64,000 nt of DNA from Prorocentrum cordatum (lineage: Eukaryota > Sar > Dinophyceae > Prorocentrales > Prorocentraceae): positions 179,277-243,276 of the forward strand of contig CAUYUJ010015724.1 in the NCBI GenBank assembly GCA_963575745.1. Direction: 5' to 3'. Numbering within the stretch: the first letter of the stretch is position 1; each line of letters begins with the position of its first letter. Below the pieces are notes generated by a model. The model made no database searches, was not told the DNA's origin, and saw only the letters and a program-made list of their open reading frames with translations. This document shows, piece by piece, positions 21,814 to 31,283 of this stretch. A program made the translations under genes and the position numbers.

Positions 21814-21991
21814 CAGCAGGATGAAGACGGGCATGTCCCTCTACAGGAGGAATGTTCAAAAGCACGCAGTCCAAATAGTCTGGGGACGATTGTTCTAGTA
21901 TTGGTTCACTAGTTTTGTATATTTGCTGTGTATTTTTTATTTGTCGTCCAAAATCCGCCTGTAGGGGGACATGCCCGACCTAACAGCAGGA
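21814..21991 (+). mobile_element. TTAGGTCGGGC inverted-repeat element, copy 2, 8-bp TSD
   Basis: The element 21822-21983 (162 bp) is flanked by CAGCAGGA at 21814-21821 and 21984-21991. Ends: TGAAGACGGGCATGTCCCTC with CTACAGG, inverted as CCTGTAGGGGGACATGCCCG then ACCTAA. The AT-rich interior is unrelated in detail to copy 1, so only the ends are conserved. Confidence 0.88.
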
Positions 21992-22100
21992 CCCAGACGT
22001 GCTCGCGTCGTAGAGGTATCCATGGCGGATTCTTGTTCGCAGTTGTCAGACCTTGGCGGCCCTCACCGGGCCCGGGGACCGTCACAAGTTCTCTCGCGAT

Positions 22101-22318
22101 GGAAAGCCGACCCTGGGGAAAGGGGTCGTGACTTCCGAGGTCCGCGCAGCGAGAAAATCAGGACACCGCACGCTCGGAGAGCAGGAGGGAAGGAGGGAGG
22201 GAGGCAGGAGGAAAGCCGACCCTGGGGAAAGGGGTCGTGACTTCCGAGGTCCGCGCAGCGAGAAAATCAGGACACCGCACGCTCGGAGAGCAGGAGGGAA
22301 GGAGGGAGGGAGGCAGCC
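22101..22318 (+). repeat. Exact 109-bp tandem duplication
   Basis: GGAAAGCCGACCCTGGGGAA starts at 22101 and 22210. Both units run through ACACCGCACGCTCGGAGAGC into GGGAGGGAGGCAG. They are nearly identical, so the event is recent. Confidence 0.95.
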
Positions 22319-22980
22319 GAGGAGGGAGGGCGGGGGAGGGAGCAGGAGGGAGGGATGGGAGGCAGGAGGGGAGGGAGAGGAGGGGGGAGGGAGGAGGGAG
22401 GGAGGGGGGGAGGGCGGGAGGGAGGAGGGGGAGGGGGGAGGAGGATAGGGAGGGGGGGGGAGGAGCAGCCGGAGGTGAGCCAGCACCCGGGGCTCCGATC
22501 ATGTTGCAGCCAAGGCGGAGTGGAGGAGGAGGAGGAGGAGGAGGAGGAGGAGAGGAGGAGCAGCAGGAGGAGGAGGAGGACGACGACGACGGCGAGGAAA
22601 GAGGGAGAAGGAGGAGGAAGGAGGGAAGGGAAACGGGGATGGATGAGAAGGAAGGGAGCAGGGAAAGTATGAGGAGGAGGAGGAGGAGAAGAGGAAGGAG
22701 GACGACGGGGGCGAGGAGAGAAGAGGGAGAAGGAGGACGAGGAGGAAGGAGAGAAGGAGATCGGGGGATGATGAGGAGGGGGAGGAGCAGGGGAAGCAGC
22801 AGGCGGCGGAGGAGGAAGGAGCAGGAGGAGGGGGGGAGGGGGAGAGGAAGGCGACAGGCCAGAGGGAGGAGGAGGAGGAAGGAGAGGAGGAGGAGGAGGG
22901 CGGAGGAGGAGGAGGAGGAGGAGGAGAGAGGAGGAGGAGGAGGGGGAGGAGGGGGAGGGAGGGGGGGGATCGACCGGAAG
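22319..22980 (+). repeat. Degenerate GGA/GGGA purine tract
   Basis: About 660 bp of purine-rich GGAGGA and GGGAGG words with a short non-repeat island at 22470-22520. Both strands give long artefact frames. Confidence 0.9.
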
Positions 22981-23129
22981 AAGGCCGGAGCACGGGACCG
23001 CAAGACGTCGAGCAGCAGGGCGAGGGCCGCCGAGACCCCGCCCCCGGCCCCCGGCCTGCCAGCACCGGCGGCGCCGCGGGCATCCCCGCTGCGCCGCCAG
23101 GGGCCTCGCGTCCCCCTCGCGGTCCGTCC

Positions 23130-23240
23130 ATCATCCTCCTCCTCCTCCTCCTCCTCCTCGATCTCCTCCTCTCCTCCTCACTCCTCCTCCTCTCCTCCTC
23201 CTCCTCTTCCTCCTCCTCCTCCTCCTCCCCCTCCCCCTCC
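23130..23240 (+). repeat. CTC microsatellite
   Basis: CTC triplets with GATCT and CACTC interruptions. Confidence 0.93.
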
Positions 23241-23330
23241 CTGTTGGCAGTGGTGGTGGAAACCTGGCCCATCCCTCCCCCCCTGGGCGCGCCCCCCGAC
23301 GGCAAGGCCAGGGGCCTTGCCGTCAGTCAG

Positions 23331-23733
23331 CATCGTTCCATCCATCCCCATCCCCGTCGGGCCATGGTACTGCGGCCTCACCTCGAGGGGGGAAGAGCGC
23401 CATCAGCACAAACGTTTGAAGCTCCGCTCGGAATTCTTGGATCTGCGCTGGGCCCCCCCCCCCCCGGCGGCGCCTCTGGCGTCGCCCCTGGCGCGTTCCG
23501 CGCGCAAGGAGGAGGGTCCAGCGCGGATCCAAGCAATCCGCGCGGAGCGCCAAAAGTTTATGGTTTTATGGTTGCGTAGTTGTTTTTCTTATTATGTCAC
23601 CATCCCCCCCAAGGTTAGGGATAGGCACCTCGAAACCCGAAGGAAACAGCTTATTCCTATCCCCATGCAGGGCATGGATCGGCCAGTGGGGCCCAGGCCA
23701 CGCCAGTGGGGATCGGGATCGGTGAAACGATGC
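23331..23733. mobile_element. AGCATCGTT inverted-repeat element with nested foldback
   Basis: AGCATCGTTCCATCCATCCC at the left and GGTGAAACGATGCT at the right are partly inverted and related to the element at 15015. GATCGGCCAGTGGGGCCCAG also matches 15147. Inside, 23409-23563 is copy B of the GCGCTCCGCGCGG foldback: AAGCTCCGCTCGGAATTCTT is mirrored by AAGCAATCCGCGCGGAGCGC. This suggests one element nested within another. Confidence 0.6.
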
Positions 23734-23792
23734 TCCTTCAGGGGTCACGTCATTGGCGGGGGACATGGGCGCAGGGGCCAGGGGATGGGGTT

Positions 23793-23950
23793 ATGATGTT
23801 CCAACCTACTTTAGCCTTGATCACCAGAAAGAGCTTAGAGCACCAAGAAAACAAGTACCGAAACTTGAGGGCTTTCACGTGTCGGGCCCTGGGAGGCGTT
23901 ACTCGTTCGACACTGTTTACATAATTTTCTGGGTGCTCGAAATTATTTCT
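23793..23950 (+). repeat. ATGATGTTCCAACCT dispersed repeat, copy 2
   Basis: Aligned with 12147 and 49170. Contains TTCACGTGTCGGGCCCTGGG and CTGGGTGCTCGAAAT. Confidence 0.8.
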
Positions 23951-24069
23951 GGGATTTGGTCCTTGGGATCGACGGGAGCCACATCAGGAGGGGCCAGAAG
24001 TTTGGGCTCGATTTTCTCTGGCATGTTTGCCGGCTCCCGGCGCCCTTCCAGCTTTGGAGCTTCGGGGGT

Positions 24070-24071
<2 letters not shown>

Positions 24072-24103
<32 letters not shown>

Positions 24104-24278
24104 GAGGGAAAAAACACAGACACAATCAATCGAGGATTCCCCAGAAAATGTTGGAAAATATGGGAAGTGGGAGGGGGGGGGGAAGACGATAACCCAGAAA
24201 ATAGGGGAAAATATAGGGGAACCCTGCTGTTTGTGTCTATCTATTTGTGTGTCCCAGGGCCCCTTCGCTCTCTCTCTC
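24072..24278 (+). mobile_element. TC microsatellite and CACACAGACACAAT element, copy 3
   Basis: A TC dinucleotide run (24072-24100) is followed by the third copy of the element (about 24102-24263). A second TC run begins immediately after (24268-24278), consistent with insertion into, and duplication of, a TC tract. Confidence 0.75.
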
Positions 24279-26165
24279 GCTGGCAGCTGTTCCCCGCCGA
24301 GAGCGCTCCCCACGGGGTGGTGCCCGAGTCGCCTCGAGCGGCCGCCGGAGAGCTGGCCGAGCGGCGACGCGCAATGCCAGGCGGGCAGCGCCAATGAGGG
24401 GAGGGCTGGCTTCCCAGACCCCCTCGAGGTATGAAAGAATCACGGCGGGAGGTTTTTCGTTATTTTTGGCCTCTGGGGGCCCTTGCCGGCCCTCGAGACC
24501 GGGGAATGGGTCCAGACCGCTGGGGTCGACGTCATGAAAAAATCATGACGTCGGGGGTCTGGGTTCGGGGGAGAGCGCATGGACCCACGGTCGCTCTGGG
24601 GTGGGCAGAAGCCCCCACCTTGTTACGTCGATCGGTGAATTGTCCGTTCTCGGTCCTCGAGAGGGCACCGCGGCCGTCATTTTCCAGGCTTGCGCCCGCC
24701 AGGTCTGGGCCCGAGGTCGTTTTCACGAAGCCACGTTTTGCTAAAGGGGGTTCTGCCCATCCCCGAGTCGCCCACGGACCGCCGGTGGGGTCCCAACACA
24801 GCGGAGGCCCGTGACAAGAAGCACCCTGCTTGCCTCCAGGGTGCCCCCGGCTTCTTGGGTTTCGATGGTTCTGGTGCGGAAAGCGTGACGTTCACACACC
24901 AAAAAATCGATGGACGTCTTGGGGTCTCAGGGTTGGGTATCTTGAGGTCGAGCCTCTACTGTAGCCCACCGCGCCCAGAAACGCGCGGTTGCGCTATCGT
25001 GGGCTTCTCGCCCATATGCTAGCGATGTATCGTCGATTCCAGGTCGGTGGTGTCCCCCCTTGAGCGGGTCCCCCCCTATCCTCCTCCTTCGCTGTGTTGC
25101 GTGATCGTTCTGTTTTGCCGCCTCCTTGTGCGGAGGGACGGCAACAACCGGGAGGAGTTGAATATAGAAGAGCGCAGAGGAGGAGAATGAGGAGAAAACT
25201 AACAGCCGAATATCATCAAGCAGCGTCAACTTAATAGTACAACCGTTAAGATGCCCTCGCCGAATTCTCGTGTCAGCGCCGGACCCCTCTTGGCTGTGCC
25301 TCCAGAGCTTCGATCCAGGCGCGCTGGCAGCTTCCTCCTCTGCGTTTGTTCTTTCTGCGGCTCCTCCCTACTTCTGCTGTTTATCCTCGTGCTGTTCCTC
25401 CTCGTCCTCCTGGTTCTCCCCGGAGACTTCAAGATATTTCTGTGACGTTGTAGTAGATTGCAGGAGAGGGCCTTGTTGTCGACCGCATCCTCGTTCGTCG
25501 TTTCTCCCCCTCCATGTCCTCCTCCTCCTGCTGACCCTCCTACTTGAGAGAGAGAGGCAGGAGGAGGAAGCGGGAGGAGGAGGAGGACAGGGAGGAAGAG
25601 AAGGAGGACAAGGGATAGAACGCGAAGAGCAGGTGCTCACATGCATTGCATGAAGAGGTGTATGTCGTCGTGCATGATTCGTACATGTCTGCATGCCTGA
25701 TTACTTCATTGATGACTTGATTACATACGTGTAAGCATTCTCGATTGTTCGATTGCATGCCCGCGTGCTTACTGTCTGCTTCGTAGTATTGATTGTCACT
25801 GTGTGCTTTTATACATGATATCCGTCAGCGCTAATAAATATTATGAGCCCCCTAGTTGTAATATTGATGGCTGGGTGAGCCCATGATGTTGAAAGGCGAT
25901 ATGCCACAGAAGTTGGTGGTCTATCCAGTTACATGCGGTAAACCCCGCCACCGATCTTATATGCAACAGCAAAGCGAGAAGGATATTGAGTGTAGGAACA
26001 GCGGGACTCCGATGACATGTCTAAGATGAATTTTCGGACGGGTCGTGAACTCAACCTCGCCTTCGTCCGTACAGTAGGGGGATGTCGAGTTCACGCTCCG
26101 CTGAAGTTCAGCGAGCGGTTTGAATTGAGGCGGGTCATGAACTCAACCTCATCTGCGTCCGCGCG
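24279..26165. other. No supported gene; one 22-bp direct repeat
   Basis: Unrecognised sequence. CGGGTCGTGAACTCAACCTC at 26040 recurs near 26130 with one change, spaced about 91 bp, each followed by CGTCCG. 25550-25620 is GGA-rich. Confidence 0.5.
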
Positions 26166-26199
26166 GTGAGGAGAAGGGGTAAGGAGAGAAAGGCATTGA

Positions 26200-26765
26200 A
26201 GACAGCTAAGAGAAGACCTCTTAGGCGCTCTCTCAGGGCCTCAAGGGAGCCTCTGGAGCCTTTTGAGAGCCTCTTCGGGCCTCTTGGGCGCCTCTTGATG
26301 CCTCTGGGCCATCTAAGAAAACTCTTAGCCCGTCTGACGCTGTCGGAGGCCGTCTTGAGGCCTATGCGGGCAGTCTCGGTGCTTTCTTGGAGCGTTTCAG
26401 GTGCGTCTCAGAGCTCTCTTTTGTGAGGCTCCTGGTCGATAGCGGGTTCCTCTTGGGCCGACTCGAGGCCATCCTTGGGCGCTCCACAGGTTGTATTGGC
26501 ATTATCTCTTGGAGGCCTCCCGGGCCGTCCCGGGCGGTCCGAGACCCACACGGGCGAGATCTTCAACAGTGCTCAAAGATCTGGGGGAAAGCAACAGCAT
26601 TCGCTCCCTCGGGCTCTCCGGGAGGGCCTCGTGGAGCCCTCCTCGGCCTTCTGGGGGCTTCTTGCGCCGTCTTGGGAGCTTAGGGAGGTGTTTCGGGCCA
26701 TCTTGAGTCGTATTGATCTCATCTTGGCTTCTTGAAAGCAATTTGGCCTTGGCCACCTTGGCCTT
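26200..26765 (+). repeat. Degenerate GGCC-TCTTGG type repeat region
   Basis: Recurring CCTCTTGGGC, GGGCCTCTTG and CCATCTTGAG words at irregular spacing, the same style as 50.3-54.6 kb. Long frames are repeat-derived. Confidence 0.65.
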
Positions 26766-27119
26766 GTGAAAGCCGAAAAGAGTGCCAGACACCGAATTCA
26801 GAGGGGCTGGTTTCAGAGGGATGATTGCAGGTTAGGGGGGGCGGCCATAGAAAACACCACAAAACTGTCCAGACAACAGAGGAGCTTTCTAACACGCACA
26901 CGAGTGTGCCCACTCCGTGCAGGCACGCGCTCGGAATGTTCCATCTTTGGACACCCCTCCCCGCGCCGAGAGCGTGACCACTTGCTGGCGTTCCCCGCGT
27001 GTGTTTGCGCTACCTCGAGAGGGGATGCGGAGGGAGAAGAGGGTTGGAGCTTCAGAGATTCGGGGGCCTTGCGATCAGACTGATTATGATTGCTTGCCCC
27101 GGTAAAAAAGCGGAGACGA
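26766..27119. other. No supported gene
   Basis: Unrecognised sequence. Confidence 0.5.
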
Positions 27120-27615
27120 TTGATGGACGAGGAGGAGGAGGAAGAGGAGGAGGAGGAGGAGGAGGAGGAAGAGGTGGCGCGGGGGAGGACGACGGCCACG
27201 ATGACGGAGGATGGAGGATGACGGAGGCTGCAGGCAGGACGGCTGCCGACGGTGGTCGGAGGAGACCGCGAGGGGGGGACACGGCGAGGAGATCGTCGGA
27301 GGGGCGGGGGGCGGAGCACGGACTGCGGGGAGGACGGCGGCGACGGCCTCGAGGACCGCCAGACCAGGGGGGTGACAGCCGGCGGGCCGAGCGGCTACCC
27401 GCCGCCCGCAAGCCCCCCGCAGGCGAGGCCGGCCGGCAGCTCCCCGGCCACGGCGCCGTGGCCGTGAAGCTGCGCGCGGGTCGCCGCGGCGGGGGCGGCG
27501 CGGAGGATCAGCGCAGGCGCCGGGGCGTCGTCGTCGTCGTCGCTTTCGGCGGTCGTCGCCCGCAGCGTCGTCGGCGGACGGCGTCGACGACAACGCCGAC
27601 GACCACGACGACGAG

Positions 27616-27657
<42 letters not shown>

Positions 27658-27660
27658 TCA
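27120..27660 (+). repeat. GGA and GAC microsatellites around a GC-rich core
   Basis: GGA at 27128-27175, degenerate GTCGTC/GACGAC at 27525-27657. The 27250-27500 core is extremely GC-rich and open on both strands, without a recognised domain. Confidence 0.8.
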
Positions 27661-28149
27661 GTTGAGCGGAAGATCGGGACAAATCGGAACCAGAGATTCT
27701 GGGAGTGTTCCAGAGAAAAATAGAACGCCGATGTGTGGAGCGTAGCGCGCGCAATCGCAGAAGTTCCCCAAGGAGTGCTCGAGGGCTTGAGGGGCCCAGG
27801 TAACACATGGGCGCTCGATTGAACTGTTTAGGGCGGGCAGAAAAACTGGTTTGCACGAGCATTGGGAGCGGGTGCACGGCTTGCACGGGGGGCGCAGTAG
27901 GTTTGCGTTTCAGGGACTTGGGCGCTGGCCGATGCGTTGATGGGGGCCCGAGAATGCGTCGCGCATGTTACGCCTTTGGCGCCATGGAGGCCGCATTTGC
28001 GGTTGCAGTGGGGCGGGCGCCCCGCCGCGCGCACCGTGGCGACAGCTCTCTTGGGCGCCCGCCCGCCGCCGTCGACGTAGTGGGCCCAGCTAGTCTCGCG
28101 GCCGGCGCGCGGCGGGTCGGCAGCCGCGACGCTGGCGGCCTGAAAGTGC
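27661..28149. other. No supported gene
   Basis: CGGAACCAGAGATTCTGGGA near 27686 recalls the ends of the foldback at 28434. Otherwise unrecognised. Confidence 0.45.
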
Positions 28150-28400
28150 TTCGAATGCGTTTCTCCCCGAGCCCGGGGCAATCGTACGTTTTCGGTGGCA
28201 CGCGCAGCTCGGATAAAAAATCGCTTTGTTCGTCGGCGGCCAGTTGGCTGTCGTCGCGCAGAAGTACAGGCGGATGGCGCGGTCCACGCTCAGCGCAGAG
28301 AGCGTGTCTATGAGCGTGGGCTCGTCGAGGGGCAGGGGGAAGGACCTCGTGGTCGGGGCCATCGCGGCCCGCGATGTCCACGGCCCCCACCCTGGGCGCG
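28150..28400 (-). pseudogene. Possible decayed exon, family unknown
   Basis: On the minus strand two overlapping frames read like non-repetitive protein. One, from about 28363 down to 28255, contains LPLDEPTLIDTLSALSVDRA. The other continues from about 28258 to 28150 with DDSQLAADEQSDFLSEL and PKTYDCPGLGEKR. One frameshift near 28255 would make them continuous. No domain is recognised and no splice sites were assigned. It could be chance open frame in GC-rich DNA. Confidence 0.25.
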
Positions 28401-28433
28401 GGTGGACCTGCTGGGCGCCGCCGCAGGCCGATT

Positions 28434-28640
28434 TCAGAGAATCTCGGAACCAGAAATCCAGGCGCGCCACATTTCGCGGGCCGAAAAACTTTCAGAGAGT
28501 TTCGGCCAGCTCCGGGGTTTTGGGTTTATGGGAATGTTTCAGGCGGGGCGGCTAGTTCAGAGATTTTCAGAGATTCTCAAAGAAGTTCGGACGCGAGAAT
28601 TTGGCGCGCCTCGGTTTCTGGTTCTGTGAATCTCTGAAAA
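28434..28640. mobile_element. Foldback element with TTTCAGAGA ends
   Basis: The left arm TTCAGAGAATCTCGGAACCA and GGCGCGCCACATTT is mirrored by the right arm GGCGCGCCTCGGTTTCTGG with GAATCTCTGAAA. AGAGATTTTCAGAGATTCTC also lies inside. The two arms pair over about 40 bp with mismatches. No clear target duplication. Single copy in this window. Confidence 0.65.
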
Positions 28641-29381
28641 GCGGTTCCTCAGGTTTTACCGGATTTCCAGGCGTCCTATTGTCAGCCAGAGACGAGCGAC
28701 TGGCTGGCGCCGCGCCTGGTGCTTCGGGAGTTGCGAACTCGATCCTCGATTCCCTGGGGCCCGCGGGCCCCGGGGCCAATCGAGAGGTTGCCGAGGCCCC
28801 CGGGCGGTTGCGCGCGATTGTCTCGGAAACAGGAGTCGGGCATCCATGGTGGACGCCCGCGCGTACGCGCTAGGTGTCCGCGATATTATTCGGTGGCGGA
28901 TCTTGCCTGGCGCGGGGACCTTCCAGAGACTTTCCGGATTTTCTCTACGGTTATTTCGGCGCGCTTCGGGGCGCCTGGGGCGGCGCGGGGACGTCGCCGG
29001 GCCGCGCGCGGGCCTTTTTTCCAATGCCTTCTCGGGCATTATCGCGGTGTTGCACGGCCGAAGAGGTCACTGAGTAACACGCTTTTTGACATTTACGTGT
29101 TTTTCGTTGCGTTGGTTGCGTGACTGGTTTGGCGGTCCGCCTCCTTGGGGCCCCCTTGGGGCTTCAATTTTGTTTTGTTAACGTCGGGTCTTCTGGAGTG
29201 AGGCGCGATTGGCGCAGAATTCCCTCAGGCGCGCGCGTGGCCAAATACGCGCCGTGGCCTCATCCGCGCCGGGGCGCATTTCCTCGCTCGCGAAGCCGAT
29301 GGCGCCCAAGGCGTGGCAGGCCCATTCGGCGGCGCCCCCGGTGATTTGAAAAACCGAGCATGAATTTTATCCCGGTCAAAC
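28641..29381. other. No supported gene
   Basis: GC-rich frames on the plus strand without recognised domains. Confidence 0.5.
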
Positions 29382-29403
29382 TTCGACGGCGACGACGGCG
29401 ACC

Positions 29404-29436
<33 letters not shown>

Positions 29437-29438
29437 GC

Positions 29439-29472
<34 letters not shown>

Positions 29473-29784
29473 GCGACCACGACGACCACGACGACCGCGA
29501 CGTCCACGACCGGGGCTCGTTTCGATTCCTCCGATTCGATTCGACTCAATTTCGATGGATTCCGATTTTGATTCGATTCGATTTTGGATTCCGATTTGGA
29601 TTCCGATTTTTCAATGAGGCATTACTGCTCTGCCGATTTCCGCCGACTCCTCCCGGCTTGGCCGCTGATTTCCGCCGATCCGATTTATTTAGATCGCCGA
29701 TCCGATTCATCGATTCGATTCTGGGCTCTCCTGACGACGACCACGACGACGACCACGACCACGACCGCGACCACGATCACGACA

Positions 29785-29821
<37 letters not shown>

Positions 29822-29945
29822 GTACGGCGCCAGGACGGCGTTGTCGCATTCGTCGCCGTCCTAGCCCGTGTCGTCGTCGTCGTCGTCGTCGTCGGAGGAG
29901 GAGGAGGAGGAGGAGGAGGAGGATAACGACGACGACGACGACGGC
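29382..29945 (+). repeat. GAC/GTC microsatellites with GATTC words
   Basis: GAC triplets at 29385-29510 and 29735-29822; between them GATTCGATTTTGGATTCC-like words (29520-29720). GTC at 29869-29892, GGA at 29893-29920 and GAC at 29925-29945 make an inverted GTC/GAC pair around a GGA core. Confidence 0.9.
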
Positions 29946-30471
29946 ATCGACGTGGGGGGACGGAGAAGCTCCCCCATCTCTCTCCCCATCGCCCCCCCTC
30001 CGCGTCGCCGCCCTCGCCTGCAGACGCATCACCAGACGGAGGGCCACGGCGAGCGTGTGGGGGGGGGGGGGGGGGGCGCCCCCCCCCGGCGCCCCGCCCG
30101 CCCTGGCCACCGTGCCTCCCCTCGCGCCTCCGCCCTCCCCCGCGCGCCCACGTCCCGCAGATGAGGAGCGGCAGATCCCTCGGCCCCGTTCCTTTCTGGC
30201 CCCGCCTCGATTCTTCTATTTTCCTCTGCTTTCCTTTCCTCCTGGGGGCCGAGGTTCTTTCCGCCGCCGTCGCCGTCGAAACCAGGGAGGCGGGGCGCGC
30301 CCGTCTGGCGCGCGGGGAGGCGGGGAGACGCTGTGCTTAGCGGGAAGCGTGAGAAACGTCAGGATCGGCAGAGTCGCCGAGCGCGCTCCACATGCTCGCA
30401 AAAGGTGCCCGCTCGCCGCCAGGAGGCCCGAAGAGGCGAACGCCCGCCTCGAGGGCGTGGACCGCAGATCC
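29946..30471. other. No supported gene
   Basis: GC-rich sequence with a G18 and C-rich run at 30058-30090. Confidence 0.5.
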
Positions 30472-30635
30472 CCCCTCCTCCTCCTCCTCCTCCTCCTCCT
30501 CCTCCTCCTCCTCCTCCTCTCCCTCCTCTCTCCTCCTCCCTCCCTCCTCCTTCCTTCCTCCCTCCCCCTCCTCCTCCTCCCTCCTCCTCCTCCTCCTTTC
30601 CTCTCCTCCTCTCCTCCTCCTTCCTCCTCCGCTCC
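30472..30635 (+). repeat. CTC microsatellite
   Basis: CTC triplets with CCCTC and TTCC interruptions. Confidence 0.95.
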
Positions 30636-30668
30636 TACTCTAACATCCGTCATCCTGACCCCCCCTCC

Positions 30669-30906
30669 CCCCTTCAAGCAGTGACGAAGCGACCTGGCTC
30701 GCCTATAGCCCTACCAAACAATGTTCTAGGAACCTTTTGTGGTTTCCACGAAATGTTCTTAGAACATTTCTGGCTGGGAGCGTCTTGGTTTAACACATCG
30801 TGTTTATAAGAACATTGTTCTTGTTTTTAGAACATGCTTGGGTTCTAAGAACATTTCGGGGTATGACTATAGGAATGCCGCGACGGTCGGTCCCTGCTCA
30901 ACCCCT
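30669..30906 (+). mobile_element. TGTTCTTAGAACA element, copy A, 5-bp TSD
   Basis: The element 30674-30901 (228 bp) is flanked by CCCCT at 30669-30673 and 30902-30906. It begins TCAAGCAGTGACG and ends CCCTGCTCAA, imperfect inverted ends. It contains several copies of the palindrome-like TTCTTAGAACA and TTCTAAGAACA. It matches 42432-42667 throughout. Non-coding. Confidence 0.85.
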
Positions 30907-31139
30907 CCTTCTCATCCTCCTTCTCCTCCTCCTACTCCGCTCCTTTTCCTTATCATCCGCCGCTCTGCGGTTGATCGGGAGTTTCTGTATATATAGAAGA
31001 AGGGGCGCGCGCTTCTGGGCGAGAGGGAAACGACCGAGAGAAGAAGGGGCGGCCGCCCCACAGGACCTCTCCATGGTGCCGGAAGCCCATCAGGGCTCCC
31101 TCAGGGCCCCTCCCCCAGGGCCGGGGCTCCCTCGCCTGC

Positions 31140-31245
31140 CCTCCTCCCTCCTCCTCCTCCTCCTCCTCCTCCTCCTCCTCCTCCTCCTCCTCCTCCTCCT
31201 CCTCCTCCTCCTCCTCCTCCTCCTCCTCCTCCTCCTCCTTCGCCC
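31140..31245 (+). repeat. CTC microsatellite
   Basis: Nearly perfect CTC triplets for about 100 bp. Confidence 0.97.
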
Positions 31246-31283
31246 CCGTCGGCATATCCAGGCGTGTTATGCAGTCAGGTCGT

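Noticed and set aside
23793-23950. Pol III SINE interpretation of the ATGATGTTCCAACCT repeat
   Set aside because: ACTCGTTCGAC hints at a box B, but no box A at the right distance and no TSD are seen. Kept only as a dispersed repeat.
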